Shown: positions 33,092 to 41,971, counted from the first letter of the stretch. The stretch: 55,790 nt of DNA from Curvibacter sp. (GCA_019233055.1 JAFAMV010000011.1:1-55790), one strand, 5' to 3'. Made by a program: numbers and translations. The notes: generated from the sequence alone by a model not told the origin.

Positions 33092-34660
33092 ATGAAGAAG
33101 CAACTCCTGACCCTGGCCGTCTGCGCCGGCCTATGGCCCGCGCTGGGCGCCGCCCAGACCCTGTCGATCGGCTACGCCGACCCGGTGTCCTCGCTCGATC
33201 CGCAGCTCAACAACCATGCAGGCGACCGTTCGCTGGCCCTGCATTTCTGGGATTCCATCATCAACTCGCGCGATGGCGGCAAACTCGAACCGGCGCTGGC
33301 CAGCAGCTGGAAGAGCCTCGATGAACGCACCTGGGAGTTCAAGCTGCGCACCGACATCCGCTGGCAGGACGGCACCCCCTTCACTGCCGAGGACATCGTG
33401 TTCTCGTTCCAGCGCGCCCGCAGCGTGCCCGGCAGTGTGGCGTCCTACGCCGGGGCGCTGCGCACGGTCGAAACGGTCAGCGCGCGCGATGCCCACACGG
33501 TGCTCATCAAGACCAACACGCCAGACCCGATGCTGCCGCTCGAAATCGCGTCGGTCTACGTGGTCAGCAAGCACATCGGGGAAAAGACCAAGACCGAGGA
33601 CTACAACAGCGGCCGGGCCATGGTCGGCACGGGCCCCTACCGCTGGGTGTCATTCGTGCCCGGCGACCGAACGGTGTTCGAGCGCGACCCGGGCTACCGG
33701 GGCCCCCAGGCCGACTGGGAGAAGGTCAACTACCGCTTCATCAACAACGGCGCGGCCCGCACGGCCGCCCTGTTGGCCGGCGATGTCGATGTGATCGACA
33801 AGGTGGCGGTGACCGATGTCGAGAAGCTGCGCAAGAACCCGGCGGTCAGCGTCTACACCTATCCGGGTCTGCGCGTGCTCCTGGTCCTGCCGAGTTTCCG
33901 GCCCGGTCCCAATGAATTCATCACCGACAACAGCGGCAAGCCACTGCCGCAGAATCCGCTGCTGGACCTGCGGGTGCGCCAGGCCCTGTCGCTGGCCATC
34001 AACCGCCAGGCCATCGCCTCGCGCATCCTGCAAGGCACCGTCACCGTGGCCAACCAGTGGATGCCCAAGGACAGTTTCGGCTACAACCCGGAGGTCCACG
34101 ACATTCCCAACGACCCCGAGCAGGCGCGCCGGCTGCTCGCCGCAGCGGGCTTCCCGCAGGGCTTCCAGATCAGCATCCATGTGCCGGGCGACCGCTATCC
34201 GCAGGCGCCCGAGACGGCCCAGGCGGTGGCCCAGTTCTGGAGCCGCATCGGCGTGAAGACCAAGGTCGAGGTCGTGCCGTGGTCGGTCTACGCCAGCCGG
34301 GCCAACAAGAACGACTATGCCGTCAGCATGCTGGCCTGGGGCAATGGCACCGGCGAGGCCAGCTATGGGCTGCTCAATGTCTTTGCCAGCGCCGACCCGA
34401 AACGCGGTCAGGGTGCGTCGAACTGGGGCCACTACAGCAACGAGTCGGTGGACAAGTCCCTGGATGCGGCCACGGTCGAATTCGATGCCCGGCGCCGCGA
34501 GGCCATCCTGCGCCACGCCGCCCAGTTGGTCAGCGACGACGTCGGGGCGATTCCGCTGTTCCACTATCAGAACATCTGGGCCGCCAGAAAGGGCCTCAAG
34601 GTGGTGCCCCTGCTGAGCGACCGTACGAGCGCCATGCAGGTCACGCGCAGCGGCAAGTGA
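33092..34660 (+). CDS. ABC transporter substrate-binding protein (SBP_bac_5 family)
   Basis: A 522-residue periplasmic receptor of the peptide/nickel/opine family. The signal peptide MKKQLLTLAVCAGLWPALGAA-QT is followed by family hallmarks: LDPQLNNHAGDRSLALHFWDS, LRTDIRWQDGTPFTAEDIVFSFQRAR, GTGPYRWVSFVPGD and LRVRQALSLAINRQAI. It delivers ligand to the four preceding ABC subunits. The ligand is unknown; this fold binds peptides, opines, glutathione, sugars and other molecules. It may belong to the group catalogued as KPN_01854-type receptors, which co-occur with CMD proteins; that is from memory and needs an HMM search. Confidence 0.92.
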   Translation: MKKQLLTLAVCAGLWPALGAAQTLSIGYADPVSSLDPQLNNHAGDRSLALHFWDSIINSRDGGKLEPALASSWKSLDERTWEFKLRTDIRWQDGTPFTAEDIVFSFQRARSVPGSVASYAGALRTVETVSARDAHTVLIKTNTPDPMLPLEIASVYVVSKHIGEKTKTEDYNSGRAMVGTGPYRWVSFVPGDRTVFERDPGYRGPQADWEKVNYRFINNGAARTAALLAGDVDVIDKVAVTDVEKLRKNPAVSVYTYPGLRVLLVLPSFRPGPNEFITDNSGKPLPQNPLLDLRVRQALSLAINRQAIASRILQGTVTVANQWMPKDSFGYNPEVHDIPNDPEQARRLLAAAGFPQGFQISIHVPGDRYPQAPETAQAVAQFWSRIGVKTKVEVVPWSVYASRANKNDYAVSMLAWGNGTGEASYGLLNVFASADPKRGQGASNWGHYSNESVDKSLDAATVEFDARRREAILRHAAQLVSDDVGAIPLFHYQNIWAARKGLKVVPLLSDRTSAMQVTRSGK

Positions 34661-34662
34661 CC

Positions 34663-35988
34663 ATGGGTGCCCTCGTCCCCCGCATCGAGGTCAGCCCAGC
34701 CGATGCGTTGATCGATGTGCCACGGCGCATCCAGGTGCAGGGTCTCGCCCCCGGCGAAGTGGTCTGCCTTCAGAGCCGGACGCTGCGCGGACCCTCGGTG
34801 CCCTGGCAGGCCAGCGTCCGGTTCCAGGCCGACCCGGAGGGCCAACTCGACCTCGGCCGCCAGGCGCCCCTGGCCGGCGAGGCCTATGCCGGGGTGTCGC
34901 CGATGGGGCTGATCTGGGCACAAAGCCCGCTGCAGGCCGGTGCGTCCCGGGAGGTCTTTGCCAGCGAGCCTGGCGGCGCACTGCACACCGAGCTGAGCCT
35001 GTGGCGCGACGGCGAACCCTGCGCCAGTGCCACCCTGGTCCAGCGCCTGGCGGCCCCGGGTGTGCAGCGCCAGGAGATCCGTAGCCACGGCCTGGTCGGC
35101 AGCCTGTGGCTTCCACCCGGTCCCGGGCCTCACCCCGCCGTGCTGGTGCTCAACGGGTCCGGCGGCGGCATCAATGAATCACGGGCCGCCCTCTATGCCT
35201 CGCGCGGATATGCCGCACTGGCCCTCGCCTATTTCAAGGCGCCGGGCTTGTCGGACTACATCTCCAACACCCCGCTCGAGTATTTCGAGACGGCCCTGGA
35301 ATGGATGCACCGCGAACTGCAGCCGCGGCAGGGTTTTGTCGCCGTCAGCGGCCAATCCCGGGGCGGCGAACTGGCCCTGCTGCTGGCGAGCCGGTTTGCG
35401 TCATGGATCTCGGCCGTGGTCGGCTATGTGCCCTCGGCGGTGGTGAACTGCGCGCAGAATGCCTGCGACCCGGCCCTGGGGCGCGAGGGCTGGGCCTGGC
35501 TGCACCACGGACAGCCGATTCCCCATGTCTGGCAAGGCAACCGATTTGCCACCTGGGCGCCTTGGGATCAGGGGCCCGAGCCGCGACGCCACAGCCTGGC
35601 CCTGCTGACCTCGCTGCAGGATGCCGAGGCGGTGGAGCGCGCCCGCATCCCGGTGGAGCGCATCCAGGCACCGGTGCTGCTGCTCACCGCCGGCGATGAT
35701 GGCTCCTGGCCTTCGAGCCTCTATGGCCGCATGGTGGTCGAGAGGCTCGAACAGGCTGGCCATCCATGGCCGGTGGCGCAGATCGACTATCCGCAGGCGG
35801 GCCACAGCATCGTCCTTCCCTGCGTACCCACCACCCAACTGGTCTACGCCCACCCGGTGTCGGGCCGACTCAGCACCACCGGAGGCCGACCACAGGCCAA
35901 TGCCGAGGCGGACCAGCACTCCTGGTCCTCCGTGCTGGAATTCCTGCAACAGGCGCAGGCGGCCAGATCCGCCCACCGCCGCCACTGA
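34663..35988 (+). CDS. BAAT-type acyl-CoA thioesterase/acyltransferase (alpha/beta hydrolase)
   Basis: A 441-residue protein. The N-terminal ~125 residues form the beta-sandwich of the acyl-CoA thioesterase/bile acid-CoA:amino acid N-acyltransferase family (IDVPRRIQVQGLAPGE, VSPMGLIWAQ). The rest is the alpha/beta-hydrolase catalytic domain. The triad is readable: Ser232 in SGQSRGG, Asp345 in TAGDDGSW and His381 in QAGHSIVLP. Serine rather than cysteine favours thioester hydrolysis over amino-acid conjugation. The start is 2 nt after the receptor stop. In this operon it may cleave or transfer an acyl group of the imported compound. Confidence 0.85.
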   Translation: MGALVPRIEVSPADALIDVPRRIQVQGLAPGEVVCLQSRTLRGPSVPWQASVRFQADPEGQLDLGRQAPLAGEAYAGVSPMGLIWAQSPLQAGASREVFASEPGGALHTELSLWRDGEPCASATLVQRLAAPGVQRQEIRSHGLVGSLWLPPGPGPHPAVLVLNGSGGGINESRAALYASRGYAALALAYFKAPGLSDYISNTPLEYFETALEWMHRELQPRQGFVAVSGQSRGGELALLLASRFASWISAVVGYVPSAVVNCAQNACDPALGREGWAWLHHGQPIPHVWQGNRFATWAPWDQGPEPRRHSLALLTSLQDAEAVERARIPVERIQAPVLLLTAGDDGSWPSSLYGRMVVERLEQAGHPWPVAQIDYPQAGHSIVLPCVPTTQLVYAHPVSGRLSTTGGRPQANAEADQHSWSSVLEFLQQAQAARSAHRRH

Positions 35989-35994
35989 AACAGA

Positions 35995-37107
35995 ATGCCC
36001 CCCATGACCACCGACCTCATCGACTCCCTGCTGTCCCTGGCACCGGCCAGTCCCCTGCACGCCACCCGCCACCAGCGCGACAAGGTGGTGAGCGCCACCC
36101 AGGGCAGCCACGCTGCCCTCTTCGACCCCGAGCTGCTCGGCCTGGCACTGGCCGATCGCCTGCACCTGGCCCTGAACACCTCGCAGACCCTGGGCCTGGA
36201 TACCCTGAGCGCCCACTACGCACAGGCCCTGCGGCAGCAGGGTCCGGTGAGGGATTCGGATCGACTCGCAGCCGCCCGGGCCTTCGCACACACCCTGACC
36301 GTGGACCCCGTGGCGGCCGACCGGCACGCGCTGCTGAGCCTGCCGGCCGCCGGGTACTCGACCGCCGAGACGGTGGCCCTGGCCCAGTTGATCGCCTATC
36401 TGAGCTTTCAGGCACGTGTGGTGGCCGGATTGGCCGCCATGCAGGCACTGGGGGCCGCACCAGCCAGGCCCCTGAGCGCCGAGGCGGCAGCCCCCTTCGT
36501 CCACCCTGCCAACCTGCCGCCACCGGGAGAGCCCCTGAACATCCGGGGCTTCACCAGCGCCACGCTGGGCTGGAAAGCCTGGCTGCCGGTGCTGGACCCG
36601 GCCCAGGCCACGGCGGAGCAACTGGCCGTGCTCGACAGCAGCCACCCCAAGGCCCGCAGCTCGGACTACTACCTGCTGCTCGCCCATCAGCCACGCATCC
36701 TGCAGGAGCGCTCCACCGTCTTCAACGCCATCATGTATGCGCCCGGCGGCCTGTCGCGCGCCGAACGCGAGCTGGTCAGCGCCGCCGTGTCACGGGTGAA
36801 CGGATGCGTCTATTGCGCTTCGGTGCATGCGCAACGGTTCGAGCAGCTGAGCAAGCGCAACGACGTGATCGCCCAGCTCTTCGAAGACCCCGACCGGGCC
36901 GGCACCCAGGCGCGGGAAAAGGGCTTGATCCAATTGGCCCTGGCGCTCACGCGCGACCCGGCCGGCTTCGGGGCCGCCCAGCTCCAGCCGCTGCGCGATG
37001 CCGGCCTGAGCGACCTGGAACTGCTCGACGCCATCCATGCGGCGGCCATTTTTGCCTGGGCCAATCGCCTGATGCTCAACCTCGGCGAGGCGGTCTACCC
37101 GGCCTGA
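35995..37107 (+). CDS. fused double CMD-domain (AhpD-like) protein
   Basis: A 370-residue protein made of two carboxymuconolactone-decarboxylase/AhpD-like halves. The N-terminal half (about 1-165: DLIDSLLSLAPASPLH, TVALAQLIAYLSFQARVVAGL) lacks cysteines. The C-terminal half (about 185-370: GWKAWLPVLDPAQATAEQ, then LVSAAVSRVNGCVYCASVHAQRF) has the redox pair Cys271-x2-Cys274 and His278 expected in peroxidase-active AhpD proteins. The halves resemble two CMD families that are often encoded by adjacent genes (Avi_7170- and Avi_7169-type), so this looks like a gene fusion. An alternative ATG is at 36004. It is the last gene of the transporter operon. Confidence 0.85.
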   Translation: MPPMTTDLIDSLLSLAPASPLHATRHQRDKVVSATQGSHAALFDPELLGLALADRLHLALNTSQTLGLDTLSAHYAQALRQQGPVRDSDRLAAARAFAHTLTVDPVAADRHALLSLPAAGYSTAETVALAQLIAYLSFQARVVAGLAAMQALGAAPARPLSAEAAAPFVHPANLPPPGEPLNIRGFTSATLGWKAWLPVLDPAQATAEQLAVLDSSHPKARSSDYYLLLAHQPRILQERSTVFNAIMYAPGGLSRAERELVSAAVSRVNGCVYCASVHAQRFEQLSKRNDVIAQLFEDPDRAGTQAREKGLIQLALALTRDPAGFGAAQLQPLRDAGLSDLELLDAIHAAAIFAWANRLMLNLGEAVYPA

Positions 37108-37593
37108 TCAGCCCGGCAGGCTGGGCGCCCGGCTGAGTTCGTTGTTGCCCTCGACCAGGGTGCGCAGCATCTCCATGAAAAGGCCGCGCTGGGCTTCGGG
37201 CAGCGGCTCGAGCATGCGCTGCTGGGCCCGCAGCATGCCGGGCTGGACCTGCTCCAGCAGGCCCTCGCCCGATCGCGTCAGGGTCAGCAGGCGCACCCGT
37301 CGGTCCGTCGGGGAGGCATTGCGCTGCACCAGGTCGCGGGCCTCCAGCCGGTCGATGACGCTGCCGATGGTCGAGGTGTCGAAACCGATGGTGCGGGCCA
37401 GGGTGCGCTGGTCCAGACCCGGTTGCCGCTGCACAGCGGCCATGGCCGCGTATTGCACCGGGGTCACCCCATAGGCCTCGGTCTCCTCCAGGAACACCGC
37501 CACCGCGATCTGCTGCAGCCGCCGGATGTGAAAACCCGGCAGGTCTTCGAGTTCAAAGGTCGTGTCGGACTTGGCAGGGCTCATCGGGATCAT
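37108..37593 (-). CDS. MarR-family transcriptional regulator
   Basis: A 161-residue MarR protein. ALTLTRSGEGLL-type wing (VRLLTLTRSGEGLLEQVQPG) and recognition region (GLDQRTLARTIGFDTSTIGSVIDRLEARDLV) are clear, within the usual dimerising helices. The start at 37593 is preceded by GGAGCC; an internal ATG at 37584 is possible. It is divergent from the maleylacetoacetate/maleylpyruvate isomerase gene with a strong palindrome between them, so it most likely represses that gene in response to an aromatic acid. It ends next to the CMD gene, convergent, with no space for a terminator. Confidence 0.92.
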   Translation of the reverse strand: MIPMSPAKSDTTFELEDLPGFHIRRLQQIAVAVFLEETEAYGVTPVQYAAMAAVQRQPGLDQRTLARTIGFDTSTIGSVIDRLEARDLVQRNASPTDRRVRLLTLTRSGEGLLEQVQPGMLRAQQRMLEPLPEAQRGLFMEMLRTLVEGNNELSRAPSLPG

Positions 37594-37631
37594 CGGCTCC
37601 AGGGCAGGGGCGAAGATTTTAAACACGCACA

Positions 37632-37653
37632 TATTGTGAGCATACTTACAATA
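37632..37653. promoter_or_regulatory. palindromic operator between marR and maiA paralogue
   Basis: TATTGTGAG-cata-CTTACAATA is an inverted repeat with 8 of 9 arm positions paired, centred between the divergent marR and isomerase starts. Its size fits a MarR dimer site. It includes TACAAT (37647-37652), a candidate -10 element for the isomerase gene, so binding would block transcription. Confidence 0.7.
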
Positions 37654-37734
37654 AGCACGCAAACAATGAGGCAGATCAGGTCCGCATCGGACGCGGCCCC
37701 AACCGCCCCACCCCGTCCACCAGGAGAACAGACG

Positions 37735-38373
37735 ATGAAGCTCTACCACTTTTTCCGCAGCGGCACCTCGCACCGGCTGCGCATTGCCTTGGCGCTCAAG
37801 GGCCTGCGGCCCGACCTTGTGGCGGTGGACCTGCGCCGCGAAGAACATCTGGGTGCGGCGTTCAAGGCCCTGAACCCCCAGGGCCTGGTGCCGGCACTGG
37901 AGGTGGACGGCCAGGTGCTGATCCAGAGCCCGGCCATCATCGAATGGCTGGAAGAGCGCTACCCCACACCGCCGCTGTTGCCGGCCGATGCCGCCGGGCG
38001 GGCGCGGGTCCGGGCGCTGGCGGCCATCGTCGGCTGCGACATCCATCCGGTGAACAACCGCCGCATCCTCGAAGCCCTGCGCCACCGCTTCAGTGCCGAT
38101 GAAGCCGCCATCGACAGCTGGTGCGGCACCTGGATTGCCGACGGCTTCGACGCCCTGGAAGCCCTGCTCGCCCAGGACACGCAACGCGGGGCCTTCTGCT
38201 TCGGCCAGACGCCCGGTCTGGCCGATGTATACCTGATCCCTCAGATCGAAAGCGCGCGCCGCTTCAAGGTGGATCTGGCGCGCTGGCCCCGGATCATGGC
38301 CGTCGACGCGGCCTGTGCGCAGTGGCCGGCCTTCGCCGACTCGGCGCCCGCCCGACAGGCCGACGCCGCCTGA
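37735..38373 (+). CDS. maiA: maleylacetoacetate/maleylpyruvate isomerase (zeta-class GST, NagL-like)
   Basis: A 212-residue zeta-class glutathione transferase homologue. FFRSGTSHRLRIALALKG carries the glutathione-binding loop, and the segment ALAAIVGCDIHPVNNRRILEALR with EEHLGAAFKALNPQGLVPALE resembles NagL, the glutathione-dependent maleylpyruvate isomerase of the gentisate pathway, more than it resembles the paralogue at 14539. An AGGAGA RBS precedes the ATG. It is divergent from marR and convergent with the DUF3149 gene. No gentisate dioxygenase is in the window, so pathway assignment is by sequence only. Confidence 0.88.
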   Translation: MKLYHFFRSGTSHRLRIALALKGLRPDLVAVDLRREEHLGAAFKALNPQGLVPALEVDGQVLIQSPAIIEWLEERYPTPPLLPADAAGRARVRALAAIVGCDIHPVNNRRILEALRHRFSADEAAIDSWCGTWIADGFDALEALLAQDTQRGAFCFGQTPGLADVYLIPQIESARRFKVDLARWPRIMAVDAACAQWPAFADSAPARQADAA

Positions 38374-38395
38374 AACCGCCCGGGGACGCGCCGGC

Positions 38396-38530
38396 TCAGG
38401 GCTTCGGCGCCTCGCCCACCTGGCTCAGGAACAGGCGCAGGAAGAAGCCTCCCATGCAGATCATGAAGGCGATCCCGGCCAGGCTCATCAGGCCATAGTC
38501 GGTGGAGATCAAATCGTGCAGCAGTTTCAT
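38396..38530 (-). CDS. DUF3149-type micro-protein
   Basis: A 44-residue protein with one membrane helix (LMSLAGIAFMICMGGFFLRLFL) preceded by MKLLHDLISTDYG. This is the DUF3149 pattern, common and uncharacterised in Betaproteobacteria. The RBS GAGG lies 9 nt before the ATG. It is transcribed toward the isomerase gene with 22 bp between their ends. Confidence 0.75.
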   Translation of the reverse strand: MKLLHDLISTDYGLMSLAGIAFMICMGGFFLRLFLSQVGEAPKP

Positions 38531-38831
38531 GGTCGGTGCCTCTTGGTCATCAGGTTGATGTGCATTCACTTTGAGGCGGCGATGCGACCAGGGCCTTGAG
38601 AATTCGCAAGCCCCGCCGGCCATCCGACAGAGGCCTGATCCAGCGTAAAGGCCATCGCCAGCACTCAGGCCGCCGGACGTGGGCGGCGGCATGGGCCGAT
38701 ATCAGGCAGGCGGAAACCCTGCCAGAAGCACGGTGCTTCGATTTGTCACAATATTGAACAATCGGTACCCGACCACCGGTTGCCAAGTCCGCACTGCGCC
38801 CGGCCCCATGGCGCATCCAAGACCGCCCACC
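38531..38831. other. 301-bp intergenic region with no gene
   Basis: It separates the divergent DUF3149 and LysE-type genes. I see no RNA gene or hairpin terminator. The AT-rich stretch around 38735-38765 (containing CACAATATTGAACAA) is a plausible promoter region for the LysE-type gene. Confidence 0.5.
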
Positions 38832-39470
38832 ATGACCCTCAGCTCCTACCTGCTCTATCTGGCCGCCGTCGCCCTGCTGGTGCTCACACCCGGCCCGACC
38901 ATGCTGATGTGCATGACCAACTCCTTGCAGCACGGCCCCCGCCACGCCCTGGCCTCGGTGGCAGGCAGCGTGACGGCGGTGCTGGGGGTGATGCTGCTGT
39001 CGGCCCTGGGCCTGGGTGCCCTGCTGGCGGCTTCCGAAACCGCCTTCCTGATCCTGAAAAGTGTCGGGGCGGCCTACCTGATCTGGCTGGGCATCCGGAC
39101 CGTCCGCAGCCGTGCCACCGTCTTCGATGCCATGGAGGCGGGCCGCAGCGATCAGCCGCGCCCGGCGCTGGGACGGCTCTATGGCCGGGGCTTCATGGTG
39201 GGGGCCAGCAACCCCAAGGCGATTCTGTTCTTCACCGCCTTCTTCCCGCAGTTCCTGAACCCGGCGGCCGCCTGGGCCCCTCAGTTCGCGTTGCTGGCAA
39301 GCACCTTCATCGGCTGCGAATTCCTGGTCCTGAGTTTTGCTGCCGTCGGTGTGGCACGCCTGGCCCCGGCCCTGCGTTCGAGCAGCCGCATGCAGTGGTT
39401 CAACCGGGTGTCCGGCGGCCTGTTCACGGTCATGGGTGGGCTGCTGCTGATGTCGCGCCGGCACACCTGA
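38832..39470 (+). CDS. LysE-family amino acid exporter
   Basis: A 212-residue inner-membrane protein with six predicted helices and the RhtB/LysE signature: LVLTPGPTMLMCMTNSLQHGPRHAL at the N-terminus, GAAYLIWLGIRTVR and GASNPKAILFFTAFFPQFL in the middle. These proteins export amino acids or homoserine lactones; the substrate is not predictable. ATG at 38832 is used; one at 38808 would add eight residues. It is followed by a strong bidirectional terminator. Confidence 0.9.
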   Translation: MTLSSYLLYLAAVALLVLTPGPTMLMCMTNSLQHGPRHALASVAGSVTAVLGVMLLSALGLGALLAASETAFLILKSVGAAYLIWLGIRTVRSRATVFDAMEAGRSDQPRPALGRLYGRGFMVGASNPKAILFFTAFFPQFLNPAAAWAPQFALLASTFIGCEFLVLSFAAVGVARLAPALRSSSRMQWFNRVSGGLFTVMGGLLLMSRRHT

Positions 39471-39507
39471 AGACGGGCCAGCCGCCACCGCAGGAGCGTT
39501 TTCCAGC

Positions 39508-39548
39508 AAAAAGCCGGCGCAGCCACTGGGGCTGCGCCGGCTTTTTTT
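39508..39548. terminator. bidirectional terminator between LysE-type exporter and sedolisin genes
   Basis: A perfect 13-bp stem (39512-39524 with 39530-39542, arms AGCCGGCGCAGCC and its complement) with a 5-nt loop. It is flanked by TTTTTTT on the right and AAAAA on the left, so it can serve both convergent genes. Confidence 0.93.
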
Positions 39549-39584
39549 CGGAACACCGGGCCGATGTCCATCGACCCTGGTCGC

Positions 39585-41930
39585 TCAGTGGGCCGTGACC
39601 GTGATCGGCACCGAAGCGGTGGCGCTCAGACCGGCGTTGTCCTGCACCACGATCTTCAGCGTGTAGCTGCCGGTCACCGGACTGGCCCAGTTGGCGGTCA
39701 GGGTCAGGCCATTGGCCGAGAAGCTCATGCCCAGGGGCACGCCCGAGATCGAGACCGACAATGCCGAAGCACCCGGGTCGGCAATGGTGATGGTGCCCGT
39801 CATCGGCTTGCCGGCCACACCCGTCATGGCGGCGGCCGTGATCACCGGGCCCGCATTGGCGATCTGGATGGTGTAGACGGCCTGGCCGCTGAGACCGGTC
39901 TTGCTGTCCTTGGCGCTCACCGTCACCTTGTAGGTGCCCAGCACCGGGTTGGGCCAACTGACGGCGCCGGTGCTGCTGTTGATGGTCATGCCCGTGGGCG
40001 CACCCGACAGGCTGAAGGTCAGGGCGTCCGGCGAGCTGAAGGTGGCGGTGAAGTTCAGCGCGACGCCGGGTTTGCCGGTGAGGGTCTCGGCGGTCACGGT
40101 CGGGGCGGCGGGCGCGGCGATCGTGATGCTGTAGACCCCCTGCCCGCTCAGGCCGGTGGTGCCGTCCTTGGCGGTGACGGTCACCGAGTAGGTGCCCGCC
40201 ACCGGTGTGGCCCAGCTCACCACCCCGGCGGTGCTGATGCTCATGCCAGAGGGGGCGCCGCTCAAGGCGTAGGTGACCGCGTCGGGCGCGGTGACCGAGA
40301 CGGTGAAGGTCAGGGCCGTGCCCACGGTGCCGCTGATGCTGGCCGGCGTCACCACCGGGGCTGGCAGGGTCACGGCGGCGCCACTCAGTGTGCCCAGCAG
40401 GCTGGCGGCATTCGGGGTGCCCAGGCCCGTGACTTCGTCGTAACCGGTGTGTGCCGAGCAGATGGCGCAGCTGCCGTCCGAACCCTTGGTGATGTCCAGG
40501 AAATCAGCGGCATAGGTGCCCGCCACCGTGGCGACCTGACCGTAGAGCACCGACTGCGGTGCGCCGAGCACCGCCTTGGACGCCACGACGCGCATCGCGT
40601 TGGCCACCGCCGTCAGGCCGGCCCATTGCGGCGTGGCCAGGCTGGTGCCGCCGGCACTGAGCCATTGGGCGGTGGAGCTGCCCTGCGGGATGACCGCCAG
40701 ATACTGCCCCGTGTTCGGATCGGCATTGAAGGACACGTCCGGCACCGAGCGGTGGCTGACCGTGCCCATGCCCGGCACGGCACTGCTCTGGTAGCTCGGC
40801 GTGGCGGTGTAGGCGCTGGTGCCGCCGCCACTGCCTGACCAGGCGACCTCGGAACGTGCACCGCTGCCGCTGTAGGTCAGCGAGGTGCCGCCCACGCCCA
40901 GCACATTGCTCGACACCGCAGGCCAGCTGACCCCGGAGCCGGAATCACCCGACGCCGCCACATAGCTCATCTTGGCGGTGGTGAAGGTCGAATCCACCGA
41001 CGCGGTCCAGCTGCCTTCGGCCCCGCCGAAGCTCATCGACACCACGCCCGGCCCCATGGTGTTGGCCAGCTTGACGGCCGCCAGCAGGCTGTTGACGCTG
41101 CTGTCGGGGGCCTCGATCAGGACGATGCGGGCCAGCGGCGCGGTCGCATGGGCCCATTGCACATCGAGTGCGATCTCGCCCTGCCAGCCCGAGTCGTAGG
41201 CCGGCGCGGTGTTGGTCAGTGCACCGGCGGTGGTCGAATAGGCCACCGAGATCTGGCAGGCATTGGTCGGCGGGGCCGCCAGCGGCAGGCTGGTGCTGGT
41301 GCTGATGGGCACCGAGGTGCAGGCGGGCAGACCGAATTTCTGGTTGAAGGCGCTCAGCTCGGCCAGCACGTTCGGATCGTTCATCGCATCGACGATGTAG
41401 ATCGTCTGGCCGGCACCGAGCTGGGCGGCCTGGGCCGCCGTCAGGTTGGTCAGAGAGGTCGGCAGTGCCGGCCAGCCATAGGCGGCGCGGATCTGTGCCG
41501 GCGTGTAGGTGACCACGGCGCTGGTGCTGGCCTGAGGCGACACGGCCCCGTCGGCGCCCAGGCCTGCGGCCTGCATGGCCTGCACGGTCAGGCGCCGGCT
41601 GGACAGGGTGCTGATCGGCAGCGCCTGGCTCTTTGGCGCCCGTGCGGCCGACAGGCTGGCGCCGCTGGCGTCTGCATCGTCCGGAGCAGCCAGGATCACC
41701 GGGGCCAGGTGGTAGGCCGGCAGCAGGACCTGCGCCGCCACCTCGGCAGGCAGTTCGTCGGAACTCAGCTGCAAGGTGGTGCTGCCGGTGGCGATCTGCG
41801 CCTGCACCGAGGAGGGGCTGTCCACACCGCCGCCACCGCAGGCCACCAGGCCTGCAGACAGAAGCCCTGTGCCCAGCCAGCATGCGGCCTGGACCACGGT
41901 TCGTGGGAATGGGGGAATGAACTGTGACAT
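39585..41930 (-). CDS. lipoprotein S53 (sedolisin) peptidase with C-terminal Ig-like repeats
   Basis: A 781-residue secreted protease. The signal peptide ends in lipobox LVA-Cys31 with Gly32 at +2, predicting an outer-membrane lipoprotein. Sedolisin catalytic residues are visible: Glu252 and Asp256 (GEIALDVQWAH), oxyanion Asp329 (ASGDSG) and nucleophile Ser430 (GGTSLATP). The stretch between 32 and about 135 is shorter than a usual S53 propeptide. Three ~80-residue Ig-like (He_PIG type) repeats follow at about 527-604, 611-690 and 696-781, each with LSGAPxGM-like and YxVTVxAKD motifs. ATG at 41930 has AGGAGA upstream. A c-di-GMP-I riboswitch lies in the leader, so expression probably responds to c-di-GMP. 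Confidence 0.9.
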   Translation of the reverse strand: MSQFIPPFPRTVVQAACWLGTGLLSAGLVACGGGGVDSPSSVQAQIATGSTTLQLSSDELPAEVAAQVLLPAYHLAPVILAAPDDADASGASLSAARAPKSQALPISTLSSRRLTVQAMQAAGLGADGAVSPQASTSAVVTYTPAQIRAAYGWPALPTSLTNLTAAQAAQLGAGQTIYIVDAMNDPNVLAELSAFNQKFGLPACTSVPISTSTSLPLAAPPTNACQISVAYSTTAGALTNTAPAYDSGWQGEIALDVQWAHATAPLARIVLIEAPDSSVNSLLAAVKLANTMGPGVVSMSFGGAEGSWTASVDSTFTTAKMSYVAASGDSGSGVSWPAVSSNVLGVGGTSLTYSGSGARSEVAWSGSGGGTSAYTATPSYQSSAVPGMGTVSHRSVPDVSFNADPNTGQYLAVIPQGSSTAQWLSAGGTSLATPQWAGLTAVANAMRVVASKAVLGAPQSVLYGQVATVAGTYAADFLDITKGSDGSCAICSAHTGYDEVTGLGTPNAASLLGTLSGAAVTLPAPVVTPASISGTVGTALTFTVSVTAPDAVTYALSGAPSGMSISTAGVVSWATPVAGTYSVTVTAKDGTTGLSGQGVYSITIAAPAAPTVTAETLTGKPGVALNFTATFSSPDALTFSLSGAPTGMTINSSTGAVSWPNPVLGTYKVTVSAKDSKTGLSGQAVYTIQIANAGPVITAAAMTGVAGKPMTGTITIADPGASALSVSISGVPLGMSFSANGLTLTANWASPVTGSYTLKIVVQDNAGLSATASVPITVTAH

Positions 41931-41946
41931 GCGCTTCTCCTGAACC

Positions 41947-41971
41947 AAAAATCGGCTGGCGGCACGCGCCA
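41947..41971 (-). terminator. possible hairpin/T-run in the sedolisin leader (riboswitch expression platform)
   Basis: On the minus strand TGGCG-cgtgc-CGCCA is followed after five bases by TTTTT, just before the ribosome-binding site. It is a weak terminator candidate that could be the switched element of the upstream riboswitch. The gap between stem and T-run argues against a strong terminator. Confidence 0.3.
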
